A DNA stretch of 64,000 nt from Phaeosaccion multiseriatum (lineage: Eukaryota; Ochrophyta, other classes). Position numbers and translations under genes: made by a program. The stretch covers positions 1,860,001-1,924,000 of the forward strand of contig OZ218955.1 in assembly GCA_965112735.1 (NCBI GenBank), written 5' to 3'. The notes under the pieces were generated by a model. The model saw only the letters and a list, made by a program, of their open reading frames with translations. It had not been told where the DNA came from and did not search any database. This document shows, one piece after another, positions 11,362-24,500 of this stretch (positions are counted from its first letter, which is position 1; each line of letters begins with the position of its first letter).

Positions 11362-13126
11362 GCAGTAGCGGCAGCGGCAGCAGCAGTAGTCCTAGTTGTA
11401 GTCGTAGTCGTAGCCCCTCCGACAGGTGGTACCGCACGTCTTCTTTCACCACGGCGCTCCTCTCTTGCCTTGTCCTGGTCACGAGTCTGCGCTGGGCTTC
11501 GAGTCGGGCTCACCTCTTCGGGACAGATGCAGCGACAGCCTTCTCTCTGTGGGGTTCAGTGGCGCCTCTGCCCTTGTTGGTGGTCGGGCTGGCGTGGGCA
11601 AGGGGGGAGGGGATGGCACTACTTGCACCGGCACTTGAAGTTGCACCGCGTTGGCTGCAGGCTCTCGCCACTGCTCTTCTCTCGTCCTCTCACTCTTGGT
11701 CTGGTTCATCGCCGTCGGAAGGGCTGCAAGGAGGGAGGGGCGAAGGAGGACGAGGACGAGGAGAAGGAGGAGGAGGAGGAGGAGGAGGAGGAGGAGGAGG
11801 AGGAGGAGGAGGAGGAGGAGGAGGAAGAGGAGGAGGAGGAGGGGGGCGCACTTTTCCCCGTCTCGACGCTCACGAACTTGACGAGCGGACGACGACGATG
11901 ATGAGGGTGTTGGTGATGGTGCGTCGCCATCTTCACTTGGGGCTGCACGCCGTGAGCACCCTCTGCGTGTGCTGCTACTGGCTGTGGGAGGTGTGGGAGG
12001 TTAGGGAGTGGCTCCTGCCGGCAGGGGACGGTACCATGCATAGGCACCACAGCAGCAGGGGGGGTGGGGGGGCAGTTGGTGATACAGCAGTGGGAGAGGA
12101 AGCGGAGCATCACGATCATGACGTGGGGAATGACTTGTACCCGCACCTGCCGGCAGAGGGAGAGAAAGGAGGAGGGATCATCCCTTGGGGGCCTCACCAC
12201 TACCTGGCCACGCTACCCCACCTCGTCCTGCCGAGGGTGGTGTATGTGTTTGCCTTGCTTGGGGTGACTTGGGCCCTGCTGCAGCAGCAGTTGGTGATAC
12301 AGCAGCAGCAGCACCAGCACCGTAGGACAAAGGGAACAATACCATCCGAGGAGGCGAGAGCAGGAGCAGCGCTTCCAAGTCGAGGAGAAGGAGAAGGAGG
12401 GGGGGGGGGGGGCGGCATGGAAGGAGACCAAAAGGTGTGTACAGCGGCGCCTCTGTCCCTGCAGGGGAGGCTGTGCCGAGGCGTCGCATCTGTGAGCTCG
12501 CACCTGTGCTCTGTGCTGCTGCTGCTCCTCGGTCCCGCGTCTCCGCCCACGCTGCTGCTCGTGCTGCTCTCAGGGGGGGCCTCCTTCGCTCTTATTCGCT
12601 CGGCAGCAGTTGCAGTTGGTGATACAGCAGCAGCAGCAGCAGCAGACGGAGAGGAAGGGGTCGCCTTGCTTGGGTCCAGGGCGCCACACAGGGCGGACGG
12701 CTGCTCCACTCCCATTCCCACTCACAGTCGGGCTCGGAGCCGTATCACCACCCCGTCTACTCTGTTGATGCTCGTAACTGCTGAAATGGGTCTGCTGTGC
12801 ACTCGCTCCTTCTTCTTCGCCACCGGACATCACACCCAGTTCTCCCGTCTGCAGTACGGGTGCGCCTTTATTGGCTTCGACACCTTCCACCTCCATCTCG
12901 CGGGGTTACTTCTCTTCCTCAACACCTTTGGTATCGACCTGATGGCCGCACTCGCCCTGCCGGTGGTGGCAGCAAGTTTGGTGGTGACGACAAAGGAGGT
13001 GAATATGGCAAATGATGATGATGATGCTGCTGCTGCTGATGATGATGATAGTGGTGGTGGTGGCGGTAGTGGTGGTGAACGAGGAGGAGGAGGAGGAGGA
13101 GGAGCCGGGGAGCAGCGAGGAGGGGC

Positions 13127-13162
<36 letters not shown>

Positions 13163-14650
13163 TCCTCGGAAGGGGGATGATGCACGAGAAGAGGAGGACG
13201 CAGGAGGAGGCATGCTTCTCGCTCGCCTCGAGGAGCTGAGCTGCTACCAGGTGCAGTACGGTGCCGGGGGGGGGAGGGAGGGAGGGAGGGAGGGAGGGAA
13301 GGAGGGGCAAGTGGCAATGGATGGCGCTGGAGGGGGGGGGGGGCGAAGCAGTGACGCTTTTTGTCTCGTGTTTTGTGGGCTCACTGTCGGTGACGGGGCT
13401 CAGCCCGTGTAACGCCCATATATATATTAACAGGCTTGGGGTTAGCTCTGTGTAGGAGAGAGAGAGAGAGAGAGTGTGTGGGTGTGTGGGTGTGTGGGTG
13501 TGTGGGTGTGGGAGTGGGGGGGGGGGGGAGGGATGAAGGGTGATATATCTCTTACCCCATCTACCCCTACTCCCCACCCCGTATGCCCCATACCCCCGTA
13601 CCCCATACTCCTACACTTTATGTCTATACTCCATACCCCACCCTATTTCTTATACCCCATACCCCATACTCCTATACTCTATATCTATACCCCATACCCC
13701 ACCCTATTTCTTATACCCCATACCCCATACTCCTATACTCTATACCCCATCCCATCCTATATCCGATACCCCATACCCCGTATGTCCCATACCCTCATAC
13801 CCCATACTCCTACACTTTATGTCTATACCCCATACCCTACCCTATTTCTTATACCCCATACCCCATACTCCTATACTCTATACCCCATCCCATCCTATAT
13901 CCCATACCCCATACCCCGTATGTCCCATACCCTCATACCCCATACTCCTACACTTTATGTCTATACCCCATACCCTACCCTATTTCTTATACCCCATACC
14001 CCATACTCCTATACTCTATACCCCATCCCATCCTATATCCCATACCCCATACCCCGTATGCCCCATACCCCCATACCCCATACTCCTACACTTTATGTCT
14101 ATACCCCATACCCCACCCTATTTCTTATACCCCATACCCCATACCCCTATCTACACTCTATACCCCATCCCATCCTATATCCCATACCCCATACCCCATA
14201 CCCCATACTCACATACTATATACCCCATACCCTCCACCCTCATCAGGCTCTGCTGTGCACGGTGCGCGTGACGCTCTCTGTGCTCAATGTGTCTCTACAG
14301 CGTGAGCACCTCATGCTCTGGGCCACCTTCGCCCCCAAGGTACGGTACACCAGTTGGTCATTCAGAATAGACCAGCGCAGCGCAGAGCAGTTGGTGATAT
14401 ATACCACCCACCCACTCACATACCCGCTCACCCTCACTCACCCACCCTACCCCCACCGACTCACCCACTCACCTACAACCCCACCCGCCCCACCCTCCGC
14501 TCCAAGGTGGTGTTCGACGCCTCTACCCACGCCGTGTCATGTGTGAGCATGGTGCTCATGTGGCTGGTGGTGAGTCGGTGGGTGCACCTGCACAGACGAG
14601 CGGCCCTCTCCAGGACGAGAAGGGAGGCGGCTCGGGCCAAGCAGTGGTGA
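6288..14650 (+). CDS. PIGO: GPI ethanolamine phosphate transferase 3 (PIG-O)
   Basis: Transfers ethanolamine phosphate to the third mannose of the GPI anchor precursor in the ER lumen. Thirteen exons: 6288-6446, 6611-7206, 7579-7761, 7977-8083, 8432-8518, 8691-8737, 8958-9317, 9574-9628, 9818-9965, 10227-10378, 10810-13250, 14247-14339, 14507-14650, giving 1523 codons against about 1090 in human. Hallmarks in order: N-terminal membrane anchor ending GRGFFLTRVEL, metal-binding VWVVIDALRIDF, the PTVTMQRLKGLTTG segment holding the expected catalytic Thr, LPTFIDF, MGDDTW, VDDGV, GHTFGPGS, MGDHGMTE, then AQIDVVPMLSLLLG. The multi-pass C-terminal half includes FATGHHTQFSRLQYG and FLNTFGIDL. Excess length is Ser, Gly and Gln runs in the 2.4-kb exon. 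Four copies of the dispersed TTGGTGATACA-type motif lie in coding sequence there. Confidence 0.9.
7083..7134. repeat. (GGACAA)n coding repeat, Asp-Lys run in PIG-O
   Basis: A hexanucleotide repeat read as a DKDKDK run in exon 2 of PIG-O, just before the conserved PTVTM segment. It sits in a loop that varies in the family. Confidence 0.85.
7267..7548. repeat. (TCC)n microsatellite, about 280 bp, PIG-O intron 2
   Basis: Nearly pure TCC/CCT with a few TTC and GTC variants. It fills most of the intron just upstream of the splice acceptor at 7578 and serves as an oversized polypyrimidine tract. Long Leu, Ser, Pro, Arg or Glu ORFs read across it are artefacts. Confidence 0.95.
8240..8412. repeat. 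(TGCCTGTC)n and (CTCTCC)n tract, PIG-O intron 4
   Basis: An octamer repeat TGCCTGTC followed by CT-rich repeats, ending close to the acceptor at 8431. No coding evidence. Confidence 0.9.
9631..9712. repeat. (GTGA)n microsatellite, PIG-O intron 8
   Basis: Tetranucleotide GTGA run that starts at the splice donor itself (GTGAGTGAGTGA from 9629), so the 5' splice signal has been amplified in tandem. Confidence 0.9.
10379..10772. repeat. (AGT)n then (GGA)n compound microsatellite, PIG-O intron 10
   Basis: 10379-10520 is mainly AGT/GGT triplets and 10530-10772 is GGA. I treat it as an intron (donor 10379, acceptor 10809) because the reading frame changes across it and the phase then matches on both sides. 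Reading through in the upstream frame would give a long Ser-Gly run ending in a stop at 10798. Confidence 0.8.
11049..11395. repeat. CAG/AGC runs encoding Ser in PIG-O exon 11
   Basis: Two CAG-type runs (about 11049-11090 and 11282-11365) translated as poly-Ser. They flank the conserved piece SVYVFSNSFIEAEDGMHVFL, so they are insertions into a real coding exon. Confidence 0.85.
11745..11842. repeat. (GGA)n run encoding Gly in PIG-O exon 11
   Basis: A GGA repeat read as a Gly run between membrane segments of PIG-O. The frame is open on both sides and the flanking membrane segments continue, so it is probably translated. Confidence 0.8.
13545..14236. repeat. Minisatellite of CCCATAC words with a 138-bp higher-order unit, PIG-O intron 11
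   Basis: The intron is a CCCATAC/TATACCCCA array. The landmark CACTTTATGTC recurs at 13813, 13951 and 14089, giving a 138-bp higher-order period; an earlier partial copy starts at 13614 with different spacing. Open frames across it read Pro-Tyr-Thr repeats and are not genes. Confidence 0.9.
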
Positions 14651-15542
14651 AGGGGAGAGAGAGAGAGAGAGAGCGGGGTGCGGGGCGAGGGGGGGACGAC
14701 CGAGACTTGACGCTGTCGCGCTTCGGCGGCGTTGGATAGGTGGATGGACAGTTTCATCGATAGATAATAATGGCATCGGTTGGAGATACGAAGTGGTGTA
14801 TATTGCCGATGGCAGCCCACGGACGGGGAGGGCATGGGTAACGGTACATTGCAAGGCCGACCGAACGCCGATGCGATGCGATGTATGTATGTATGTATGT
14901 ATGTATGTATGTATGTATGTATGTATGTATGTATGTATGTATGATATGTATGTATATATGTATGTATGTATGTATGTATGCGTATGACAATGGAAGGAGG
15001 TCCACATTGTTCTTGGGTAGAGAGAGAGAGAGAGAGGCTGTTTCGATGAAAAAGAGGCTCTTGCTTCATTATTGATTATCAATCATCTCACCTTGGTCTT
15101 TTGTTTCCCACCTGGAAGCTTCCCAAAGTGAATCACTTAATGACAAGCCCCTCACCCTTCCTCGCTTCCACCACCCCCCACACACCCCCCCCTCTCCCCG
15201 GGGGTGGCAACGAAAGCGTCGTAACGTGTGTTGAAGTGTCCTATCCTGTCTGTACCGACACAGTCATAAGTGGGTAGAGCAACATCATATCCCTTACTCC
15301 CAGTGACCGACTCCGAGTAAGTCACTAACTGACTCACTGCCTGCCTGCCTCCGTGAGTCACTCTGCCTCTGCCACGCCTCCGTTGGTGTCATACCATCAC
15401 TCACTGCTCTCTGTCTCTGTCTCTTCCTCCTCCTCCTCCTCCTCCTGGCCAACTGCCTGCCTCTGTACGGGTGCCGCCTCCGACTGCTTCTCCAGTGCCT
15501 CCCCCCCCCCCTCCCGTATAGCACACACGCACACACACACCC
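14651..15542. other. Convergent spacer between PIG-O and coatomer gamma
   Basis: Holds the 3' UTRs of the two genes. Contains a GA run (14655-14677) and an (ATGT)n run (14881-14979). No gene-like ORF. Confidence 0.7.
14881..14979. repeat. (ATGT)n microsatellite
   Basis: About 25 copies of ATGT with one short interruption. Non-coding, in the spacer after PIG-O. Confidence 0.95.
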
Positions 15543-18500
15543 TTATCGGATGCAATCCGCCACCATCCTGCTGACGTCTTCGTCCTGTGACCGCACCGCA
15601 ATCTTGAGCACGGTACCCCCGCCCTGCCCCTGATCTCCAAGGCCCAACCCCGCCAGCACTAGCACGGGAATGTTGCCCACAAACACTCCGGACAGGTGCA
15701 AGGTGTGGGATGAGCCCGCCTTGGCTCCGCTGCGTACGGCGCCGGTGCCGTCGCACGTTTGCATGCCCAGGAAGTCCACCACCTTCATCGCAGAGGAGGA
15801 GGAGGAGGAGGAGGAGGAGGAGGAAGAGAAGGAGGGAGGGGAGGCAGGGGGTGTGGGTGGGGTGGGGTGGGGTGCGGGGGTTGCGAGTGTGAGGTTGGAT
15901 GTGAGTGCAAGAAGGACCGTCAAGGAGAAGACAAGTCTCTCTCCCTCTCTCTCTCTCTATCTGATCTCTCCGTCCCTCTCTCCCTCCCACTCCCTCCTCC
16001 TTACCGCGCTGACGGCCTCCTCCAGTGTCTTAAACTGTAACGCAAACTTCTCTTGCACCTCCCCCTCGGCCCCCATAGTCTCCCAACTGCGGCGGAAGTC
16101 TCCGAGAGACACCTTGGCCATGAAGTCTGACGTCGAAATCTGTAACGGTGTTGTATGAAATGCAGTTGCACGTGCAGTACAGTACAAGTGTGTAGTACAA
16201 GGGGGTAGAGAGTAGGGGAAGGAAGGAAGGATGGAGGGGTGCGTTGGTGTGTGTGAGTGTCGGTGTGTGTGTGTGTAAAGAGCGGGAAGACAAGAGAGGA
16301 TTCAGTTCAGAAGACATTAACCGAGAAATCGACAAAAGCCGCCATCGATCCGCAACATCGAACCAAAAGCCGATATCATAACAACAACGACCACAGCCTA
16401 GAGGGAGGTACAGACAGACAGACCAACACGTCCACGGCCTTTGCTCGCTCCCATACTCATTTGCATCATTCCCTCCCTCCCTCCCTCCGTATCACCAACA
16501 CACTCACCTCTAGGTCCTCCAGCGGGTACTCCTCCGGGAAGCCCTCGTCCTCCCCCTCCACCTCCCCAGTCACGGGATCAACATCCACCACCTTAAACCT
16601 TAACTCGCACGTGAGGCTAACGGGCTCGATGGCCACGTCCATGGCTCGACTTAACACCTTCGGGTTAACGGCAGGGGGAGAGAGAGAAGGAGGAGGGAGG
16701 GAGGGGGGAGGAGGAACGAAGGAAGGAAGGAAGGAAGGAAGGGAGGGAGGCAGGGAAGGAGTTGGAATTGCATGCAATTAGGTACACGACACCTGATACC
16801 GACCACCTGACACCCCACAACCCTCCTCCTTCCTCACCCTCCCTCCCTTGCTCCCTCCCTCTCCCCCTTCCTCTCTCCCTCCCCCCCGTCCCTCCTCCCT
16901 CCCTCCCTCCCTCCCTCCCTCCCTTCCTTCCTCCCTCCGTACCACGTAGGTATGTCCGGTCTCGTCATAGCGCAGGGCGGGGAGAGGCACCGACGCCACA
17001 GGGCTGTAGAGCTCCGGCTCTGAGCACTCCACCTCCACGCACACCTCCTTGAGCATCTGATCGTTGATGGTGTTGTGCACAGCGAAGTCCAGCACCACGT
17101 GCTCGTCCATGATGTGCCTGTGTTGGTGATACACAAGGACGGGAGGGAGGGAGGGAGGGAAGGGGGGAGGGGGTGAGGTGTGGGTGGGAGAGAGAGGGAG
17201 GGAGGGAGGGAGGGAGGTAAGGAGGAGGGGGAGGGAGAGAGAGGGTTGTGGGGGGGTGGGTGAGTGGGATGAGGGGCAAATGGGGGGTGCGGGTAAGTCA
17301 GGAGGGGGGTTCAAATGAATGGGGAGAGATACTTGAAACGGGCGGGGTGTTATGTAAGGTTCTGTAAAGCGCTTGTAAGGCGTTAGTTATGCAAGGCGTT
17401 ACGTAAGGCGTTACGTACCTCGTACACCGCACCACGTACTCCGTCTCACTCTCACTTAACGCCACGGGGGGCGAGGAGCGGAAGGCGCGGCCGAAGGGAG
17501 CCAACTCGGGCACTGTAGCAAGAGCAGCAGCAGGGTCCTCTGCTTCCACTCGAGACGCAGCCACTGTGTGTGTGTGGGTGGTTGCGTGGGTGGGTGGAGT
17601 AGAGGACAAGGGGAGGGAAGGGAAGGGACGGGAAGGGAAGTGAAGGGAAGGCAAGGCAAGGAATGGTGAAGAGAGAAGAGAAGAGGGGGGGGGGGGGGGG
17701 AGGACGGGCGGCTGGGTGGGTAGGTGCGTTTGTGCTGTGCTGTGCTATGCCTAAAGACGTACCGCTGTCCCCTCCTCCCGCGGCTCCTCCCCCGGGCACA
17801 TCGACTTGTGCAGGCCTGACCTCCTCCACAACGGGCAGGGACAGGAAGGTCAAGGGCTGGCCCTCAGTGGCAGACAGGTGCTGGGACTGAGCCTGGGGGG
17901 GAGGTGAGCGCAGGAGGGAGGAGGAGGAGGAGGAGGAGGAGGAGAGCAAGGGTGAGGAGGAGAGGAGAACAACAATACCAACAAAACTAACCGAACAAAG
18001 AACAACAACAACAACAACAACAACAACAATAATAATAATAACCAATGAAGAAGGAACAAGATAAACCACTATCACTATGCAACACCACCCCCGTACCCTT
18101 CCTTACCTTCACGGCCCTGTCGAGCTGTCCGAAGCTCATAGGCAGCTTCTCAGTGAGCAGATACGACAAGTCCCCGGGCACCACCGCTGCTGCCGAGGTC
18201 GGTTCTGAAGTGGGGAGGTCGGCATTCGCCTCATCATTGTCGTTGTCGCCCCCCGGGGTGGTGATGACGTCACCCTCGAGCAACTTGAGGGCAACGGTGG
18301 CTCGGTCCCGGACCTGCAGCAGTAGGGTACGGTATACAGTAGAAGAAAACGCAGTAGGGTGGGGTAAATCAGGGGATGAATCAGGCCATAAGTCAGGGGA
18401 GGAATGAGCGTATGGACGGGGGACTCGTGTATGAATAGGTGGTGTCTGCTGTGATGTGGTGTGTTGAGTGGAGTGGACTGGAGTGGACAAAATACTTGTA

Positions 18501-21500
18501 ACAGCCAATACTGCAGCAAGCAGCAACGATACGGTACGGTACCTCGTCGTCCTCGTCCACGAGCGATCGCTTCAGCAGCACACGGATCGAGGGCCTCAGG
18601 GAGGGCACCTCTGCGCCGAAGCGAGCAAGAGCAGACACCGCTGCGGCTCGGACAGCGGCGTTCTCCTGAAAAGAAGGGTGAGGGGTGAGGGGTGAGGACC
18701 GAGGGTGGGTCAGAGAGAGGGGGTAGAAAGGGGAAACAGAAGGCAGAGGGAGAGGGCATAGGGGGTGCGTCAGGGGGAGGGGTTAGGAGAGTGAGAACAA
18801 GGACAGGCAGATGGGGGCGCGTGGGTCGGAACGTAAGAATACAGGATACACTGTTGCTGAGCTGTTGTTGTTGTTTTCTTGCTGACTTACGAGGATGACC
18901 CGGTTGTAGACGAAGCGAATGTACCGCGGAGGGACGGAGGTGGTGGGGCCCATGACCCCCACGAGGTAGAGGATTTGCGTTGACAACGCACTGAACTCGC
19001 AGTCCTGGGGAGGGGGGTAGACGGGGTGAGTGGGTGAGTGAGTGAGTGCGAGAGTGAGTGAGTGAATGAGTGAGTGAGTGGGTGAGTGAGTGAATGAGTG
19101 AGTGGGTGAGTGAGTGAGTGAGTGTGTGAGAGAGTGAGTGAGTGGGTGAGTGGGTGAGTGGGTGAGTGAGTGAGTGTGTGATTGAGTGAGTGAGTGGGTG
19201 AGTGAGTGAGTGAGTGAGTGGGTGAGTGAGTGAATGAGTGAGTGGGTGAGTGAGTGAGTGGGTGAGTGAGTGAGTGATAGGGTGAGTCAGTGAGTCAGTG
19301 AGTGGGTGAGTGGGTGAGAGAGTGAGTGAGTGAGTGAGTGGGTGAGTGAGTGAGTGGGTGGGTGAGTGGGTGAATGGGTGAGCGAGTGAGTGAGTGAGTG
19401 AGTGAGTGAGTGAGTGAGTGAGTGAGTAGGTGAGTGGGTGAGTGAGTGAGTCCGAGTGGGAATTCAGAGGAGGGGTACACATAGAGGGAGGGCAGGGGGG
19501 TGGGTAGGAGGGTAGGAGGGAGGGTAAGCCCCGGCGGGGAGGCTTCTTCCTCTCTGCCTTCTCTCACCTCAATGAAGTCACAGAGATGGAACAGGCTGCT
19601 CTCTTTGGTCTCCGGGATGGCGGTCATGAGCTCCACGATGCAGTCCACTATGCTCTTCTTGAAGTCGAAGCCGCCTGAGAGAGGCACACACAGAGAGAGG
19701 AGAGAGAGAGAGAGAGAGAGTGAGAAAGAGGGTGGCGGGGCAGGGCAGAGAGAGAGAGGGAGGAGAGAGGGAGAGAGAGAAAGGAGAGAGAACAACCAAG
19801 ATGGAGAGAGAGAGAGAGAGAGGAAGAGAAAGCAAGGGCGAGTGATTGAGAGGGAGAGAGAGAGCAAGAGAGAGAAAAAAAACAAAGTGGAGAGAGAGAA
19901 AGGAGAGAGAACAACCAAGATGGAGAGAGGGAGAGAGAGAAAGGAGGGTTCCAGCGTTGTTCGTGTCACAAGGGCGCACGGTCCAATTGCCTGATAGGGC
20001 AGAGGGGACAGTCACCCCCTCCCCCCCCCCTCGTGATGGAAGGAAGCCCCCTTGGCCTTCCCCTCCCCCACGCCTTTGATGTCCCATCTCTCATCTCTAC
20101 CCCCCCCACCCCCCCCACGCACCTTCCTCGCGCAGGAAAGTGGCGAGGAAGCCGACCAACACGCGGTGCTTCTGTGGGTACTTGAGGCACAGCTGACGAA
20201 TGGCCTGTGTGGTAGGGGAGGGAGGAAGGGAAGGAGGGAGGGAGGGAGGGGGGCAGGGAGGGAGGGAGGGAGGCAGGGAGGGAGGGAGGCAGGGAGGGAG
20301 GGCGTGAGAGAGTGCAAAGGAAGAGGCGGTGCGGTCGCTTTCATGCCTCTGACCCTCTGACCCTGACCCTGACACGAACCCTACCCCTGACCCTGACCCT
20401 GACCCTGAGCCTTCCCGGTGACACCATGTACTGTACTGTACTGACCTTGACGACGATGATCTTGAACTCGTCAGCGATTTCGTTCATGAAGGACGAGATT
20501 TGCTTCATGAGCCGCTCGACATTGCTCTCTGCCCCGGTCTTGAGCAGCGTGGTGATGGCGAGGGTGGCGATGCTGCGGTTGGAGTCGCCGATCAGGGCCT
20601 GAGGAGAGGAGAAAGAGAGAGAGAGGGAGAGAGGCAGGGAGGGAAGGAGGGAAGAAGTCAGTCAGTCAGCCAGCCAGCCAAAGTAAAGTCAGCCAATTCC
20701 TTACTCCTTCTTCCTACCGTACAACAACCTTCTTACTACAAGAACTTGCTTCCTAAGGCACTACTCACCTCCATATCCTCGTTGCACTTGGCCGTGGCCA
20801 TGGGGTACCTCACAGCAACCTCGCTGAGTGTGCGCATTGCACCAAAGCGAAGGGTGGGCTTGGTGGAGGAGAGGAAGAGCTGCAGTACGGTGATGGCGGG
20901 CGACAGGTCATTCATCTCCACGCCTGAGGGGAGAGGGAGAGGAGGAGGAGGAGGAGGAGGAGGAGGAGGAGGAGGGGGAGGAGCAGGAGGAGGAGGAGGA
21001 GGAGGAGAGGGAGGAGGAGGAGGAGGAGGAGAGGGAGGAGGAGGAGGAGGAGGAGGAGGAGGAGGAGGAGGAAGGTAGTGAACGGATTAGTCCGCAGGCT
21101 CGCATCGTGTGTGGCAGAGGATGGCAGTCCATGGCAGAGGAGTGAAAAACGGCAGTGTAAGGTTGTGTATGGCAATGCATGGCAGTGGACGGATGGCAGT
21201 TGATGGCACACTACCCACCTGGTAGGTTGCAGATGGCCCTGGCTGCCTCGTAAATGACGATTTCGCTGCGGTGGCGGAGGGAGCTCTCGAGGAACTGATA
21301 CGCTGCTCGAGCGTCGGTGGCACCCATGTCTGTGTGTTGGAGGGAGGGAGGAGAGGGAGGTACGGAGGAGGGGTTGAGAGAGGAAGGGAGGGGCGGGGGC
21401 AGGGGAGGGAGGGAGGGAGGGAGGGAAGGAAGTCGCCCTCCCTTCTTCAGACTTCAGACTTGTCCTGTTCCCTGACACCCCGTACCATACATACAAATAT

Positions 21501-24500
21501 ACGCACACATATACACACATACACATACACATACGCACATACACACGTGCATATACACGTACGTGCATACATCCATACATACACACACACGTGCATACAC
21601 ACATACATGCATATACACATGCATACATACTCACGTACACACACGTGCATACACACATACATACATACATACATACCTTCGTGCAGGATCTTGGAGATGT
21701 AGCGGATGAGCAGACACGAAGCCAAAGGGGAGCGAATCGCACTACCCTTGCTGAGCTGTGTCACCATCTTGCTCACAGCCAGGCGGTCGTGTTGTTTGAT
21801 CTTGTACAGCAGGCAGAGGCCGTGGAACTGGACCATCTCGTGAGGCGATTGAATGGCCTCTTGCACCTCGTTGACCCAGCGCCGCACCACTTCAGGCGAG
21901 GTATCGTAGAGCATCATGCCGCTCACCAAGGCTGAGGAGGAGACTGAAAGGAAGAGGGGGGAAGGGGGGGGTGGGTGGGTGAGTGGGAGGGGGGGGGGGA
22001 GGAGAGGGAGGGAGGGGGGGAGGGAGAGAGAGGGGGGGAGAGAGAGGGTGAGGGGGTGAAAGGGAGGGACGGTGGGAGGGGGAGGGAGAGAGAAGACAGA
22101 AGAGGCGCAAGAAGGGAAGGGGACGAGGTCAGGGCACAGTGCATAGCACGCACTCCAACGCCAAGCAGCCAGGGAAGATTGTCAAGCAAAGTCAAGCACA
22201 GCAGCTTCCGATACCCAACCTCCTCCCTTTCCGCCTCCCCTCCCCGCTGCCACCCCACCGCCTGTGGATCTTGGACCCTATCTATCACCAACACCCACAC
22301 TTGGCACATTCCCACCTGGCCTTAGACGTACCTCACACCTCACACCTCACACGTCACACCTCACTCACTCACTCATTCAACTCATTCACGCACTCACTCA
22401 CTCATTCACTCACTCACTCACCAATGGCGTTCTTGTCGACGATTGCCTGCTTGATGTAACGCTCGATGGCACCGAGCATAGTGGCGTCAATGATCCTCGC
22501 AAGCACACGAATGGAGTTGGCGCGGTACAGATCCTCAGGGCAGTTCATGTCCTGGAGAGAAGGAGGGAGGAGAGGGACGGAGAGGGGGGGGGAGGAGAGG
22601 GAGGGAAGGAGGAGGGGTGCGATGGGAGGGTTTAGAGAGAGAGGGGAGGGGGTGCTCGTATCTCTTTCCACGCACACACGCACACACACACATCCACACA
22701 CTCATGCTCACACACGCTCTCATACTCGCACACACATCCCACACTCATACTCACACGCACTCGCACACACATACCCACACGCACACTCATGCTCACACGC
22801 ACACACATCCCACACTCATACTCACACGCACACTCATGCTCACACGCACACACATCCCACACTCATACCCACGCGCACACACACACCTTGGTGAGAGAGG
22901 AGGTGACGATGATAACGTCATCGGGGTTCGTGGCCTCAGCCACTTCCTTGATGAACAGGTACATCATACGCCGCAGGTTGTGGTCGTTGCTCTGGAACAA
23001 CTTGGTCACGCCGAAGAACACCTGCATGTGTTGGTAATACACGCAGCATGCAACCACACACACGCACACGCACATGCACATACAGGAAGAGAGGGGAGGA
23101 GAGGAGGGAGAGAGGACCAAAGTGAGTGAGAGAGAGAGACGAGAGTTTTGAGGGCCCAAGTTGGAGAGCAGAGCAGAGGAGAGCAGCATCTTCAAGGTCC
23201 GTGATTCGGCAGAGGGTTAGGCCGACACATACACACACAGAGAGAGAGAGAGAGAGAAAGGCGAACAGAGTAGAAGAGAAAAAGAGTGCCCACGTACACA
23301 CGCACGGACGCACACATGCACGCACCCACCCATTGACTTATGTACCCACCTCTGTGATCTCCCCGCTGGTGAGGTGCTCGCCTTGGGTGATGATGTGCAT
23401 GAGTTTAGTGATAAGCTGGCAGCAGCGGCGGGGGTGGTTGGTGACCACGTTGGAGTCATTGAACACTCGGCATCCTTGCAGCACTGTGGCCTTCTCCAGG
23501 TCGTGGTAGGGGGAGACTTAACGGGGTTTGTTTGGGTATATTTATTGGGGGAGGAGGAGGGGCAGGGAAGGGGGAGGTGCGGGGAGAGAGAGAGGAAGCA
23601 GGGGGGCGAGGGGGGAGAGGGAGGAGAGGGAGATGAGGGAGATGTTAGAATTGGTGTGATGGTGTGGTCCTTCAACCCCACAAGGAAGGCCCTCTCTCTC
23701 CGTTCATCCCCATTCACCACGGCACTAAAGTACTGTGCTATTCCTGCACCTTGCATTGACCACTGCCAGCGCTCCTGCGCCGCTTGTCTTTGGCTTTGCT
23801 TCGGCGCCCTACCCTTGTGCACGACTGACTGACTGACTGACTGACTGACTAACTGAATGAATGAATGACTGACTGACTGACTGCGTCAATGCCAATGTTC
23901 GAGCGGCCCTTGTGAGTGTCTCAACGACTGTCTGACCGACTGACTTGATATTGAATCAATACCATCCTGTCCCTTCCAACGGTGCCCTCCTTTGCTATGT
24001 GCCCCACGGAGGACCGCCGAGCAGCCCGCCCCTCCCTCGCAAGTGCAATTCGCATGGTAGTAGTATGGTACAAGCCCCTCCAGTGAACACTGGATGAAGC
24101 TGCCACCAGCGCCAGCCCCAGCCCCAGCAGCAGCAGCAGCAGCAGCAGGGAGACATCCCTGCAGAGCCACCCCTGTGCAACCCACTTCTTGCCCAATCAC
24201 ATTGGAGAGGAGAGAGAGAGCAACTGCCCCCCAGTCAATCAGGTGCTCCTCCGTCCCTGCTCTGATCCTCTACCTCTCTGTTGGAGCGCTTGCCGTACCA
24301 CCCGCACCCCTTCCTTCCTTGTCCACTTGGCACCGCCCCCTGCATCCCTTATCCCCCTTAGATCAATCCGTCCTCTGCCGCCTGCCATCCCTCCTCCTCC
24401 GTGCCTGGCCCTTTCCTGCGAGAGACCAGTGTCCCTCCTTGTAGACTTGCCTATCCTTGATCCCCTTCCCTCTCTCTCTCCATTTCATGCACTTACTGTC

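Noticed and set aside
13545-14236. Telomere-like CCCATAC repeats
   Set aside because: The unit is not a known telomere repeat, it has a 138-bp higher-order structure, and it lies inside a gene.
18136-19482. 448-codon minus-strand ORF rich in Thr, His, Ser and Leu
   Set aside because: It reads the (GAGT)n intron array and coatomer gamma exons in the wrong frame.
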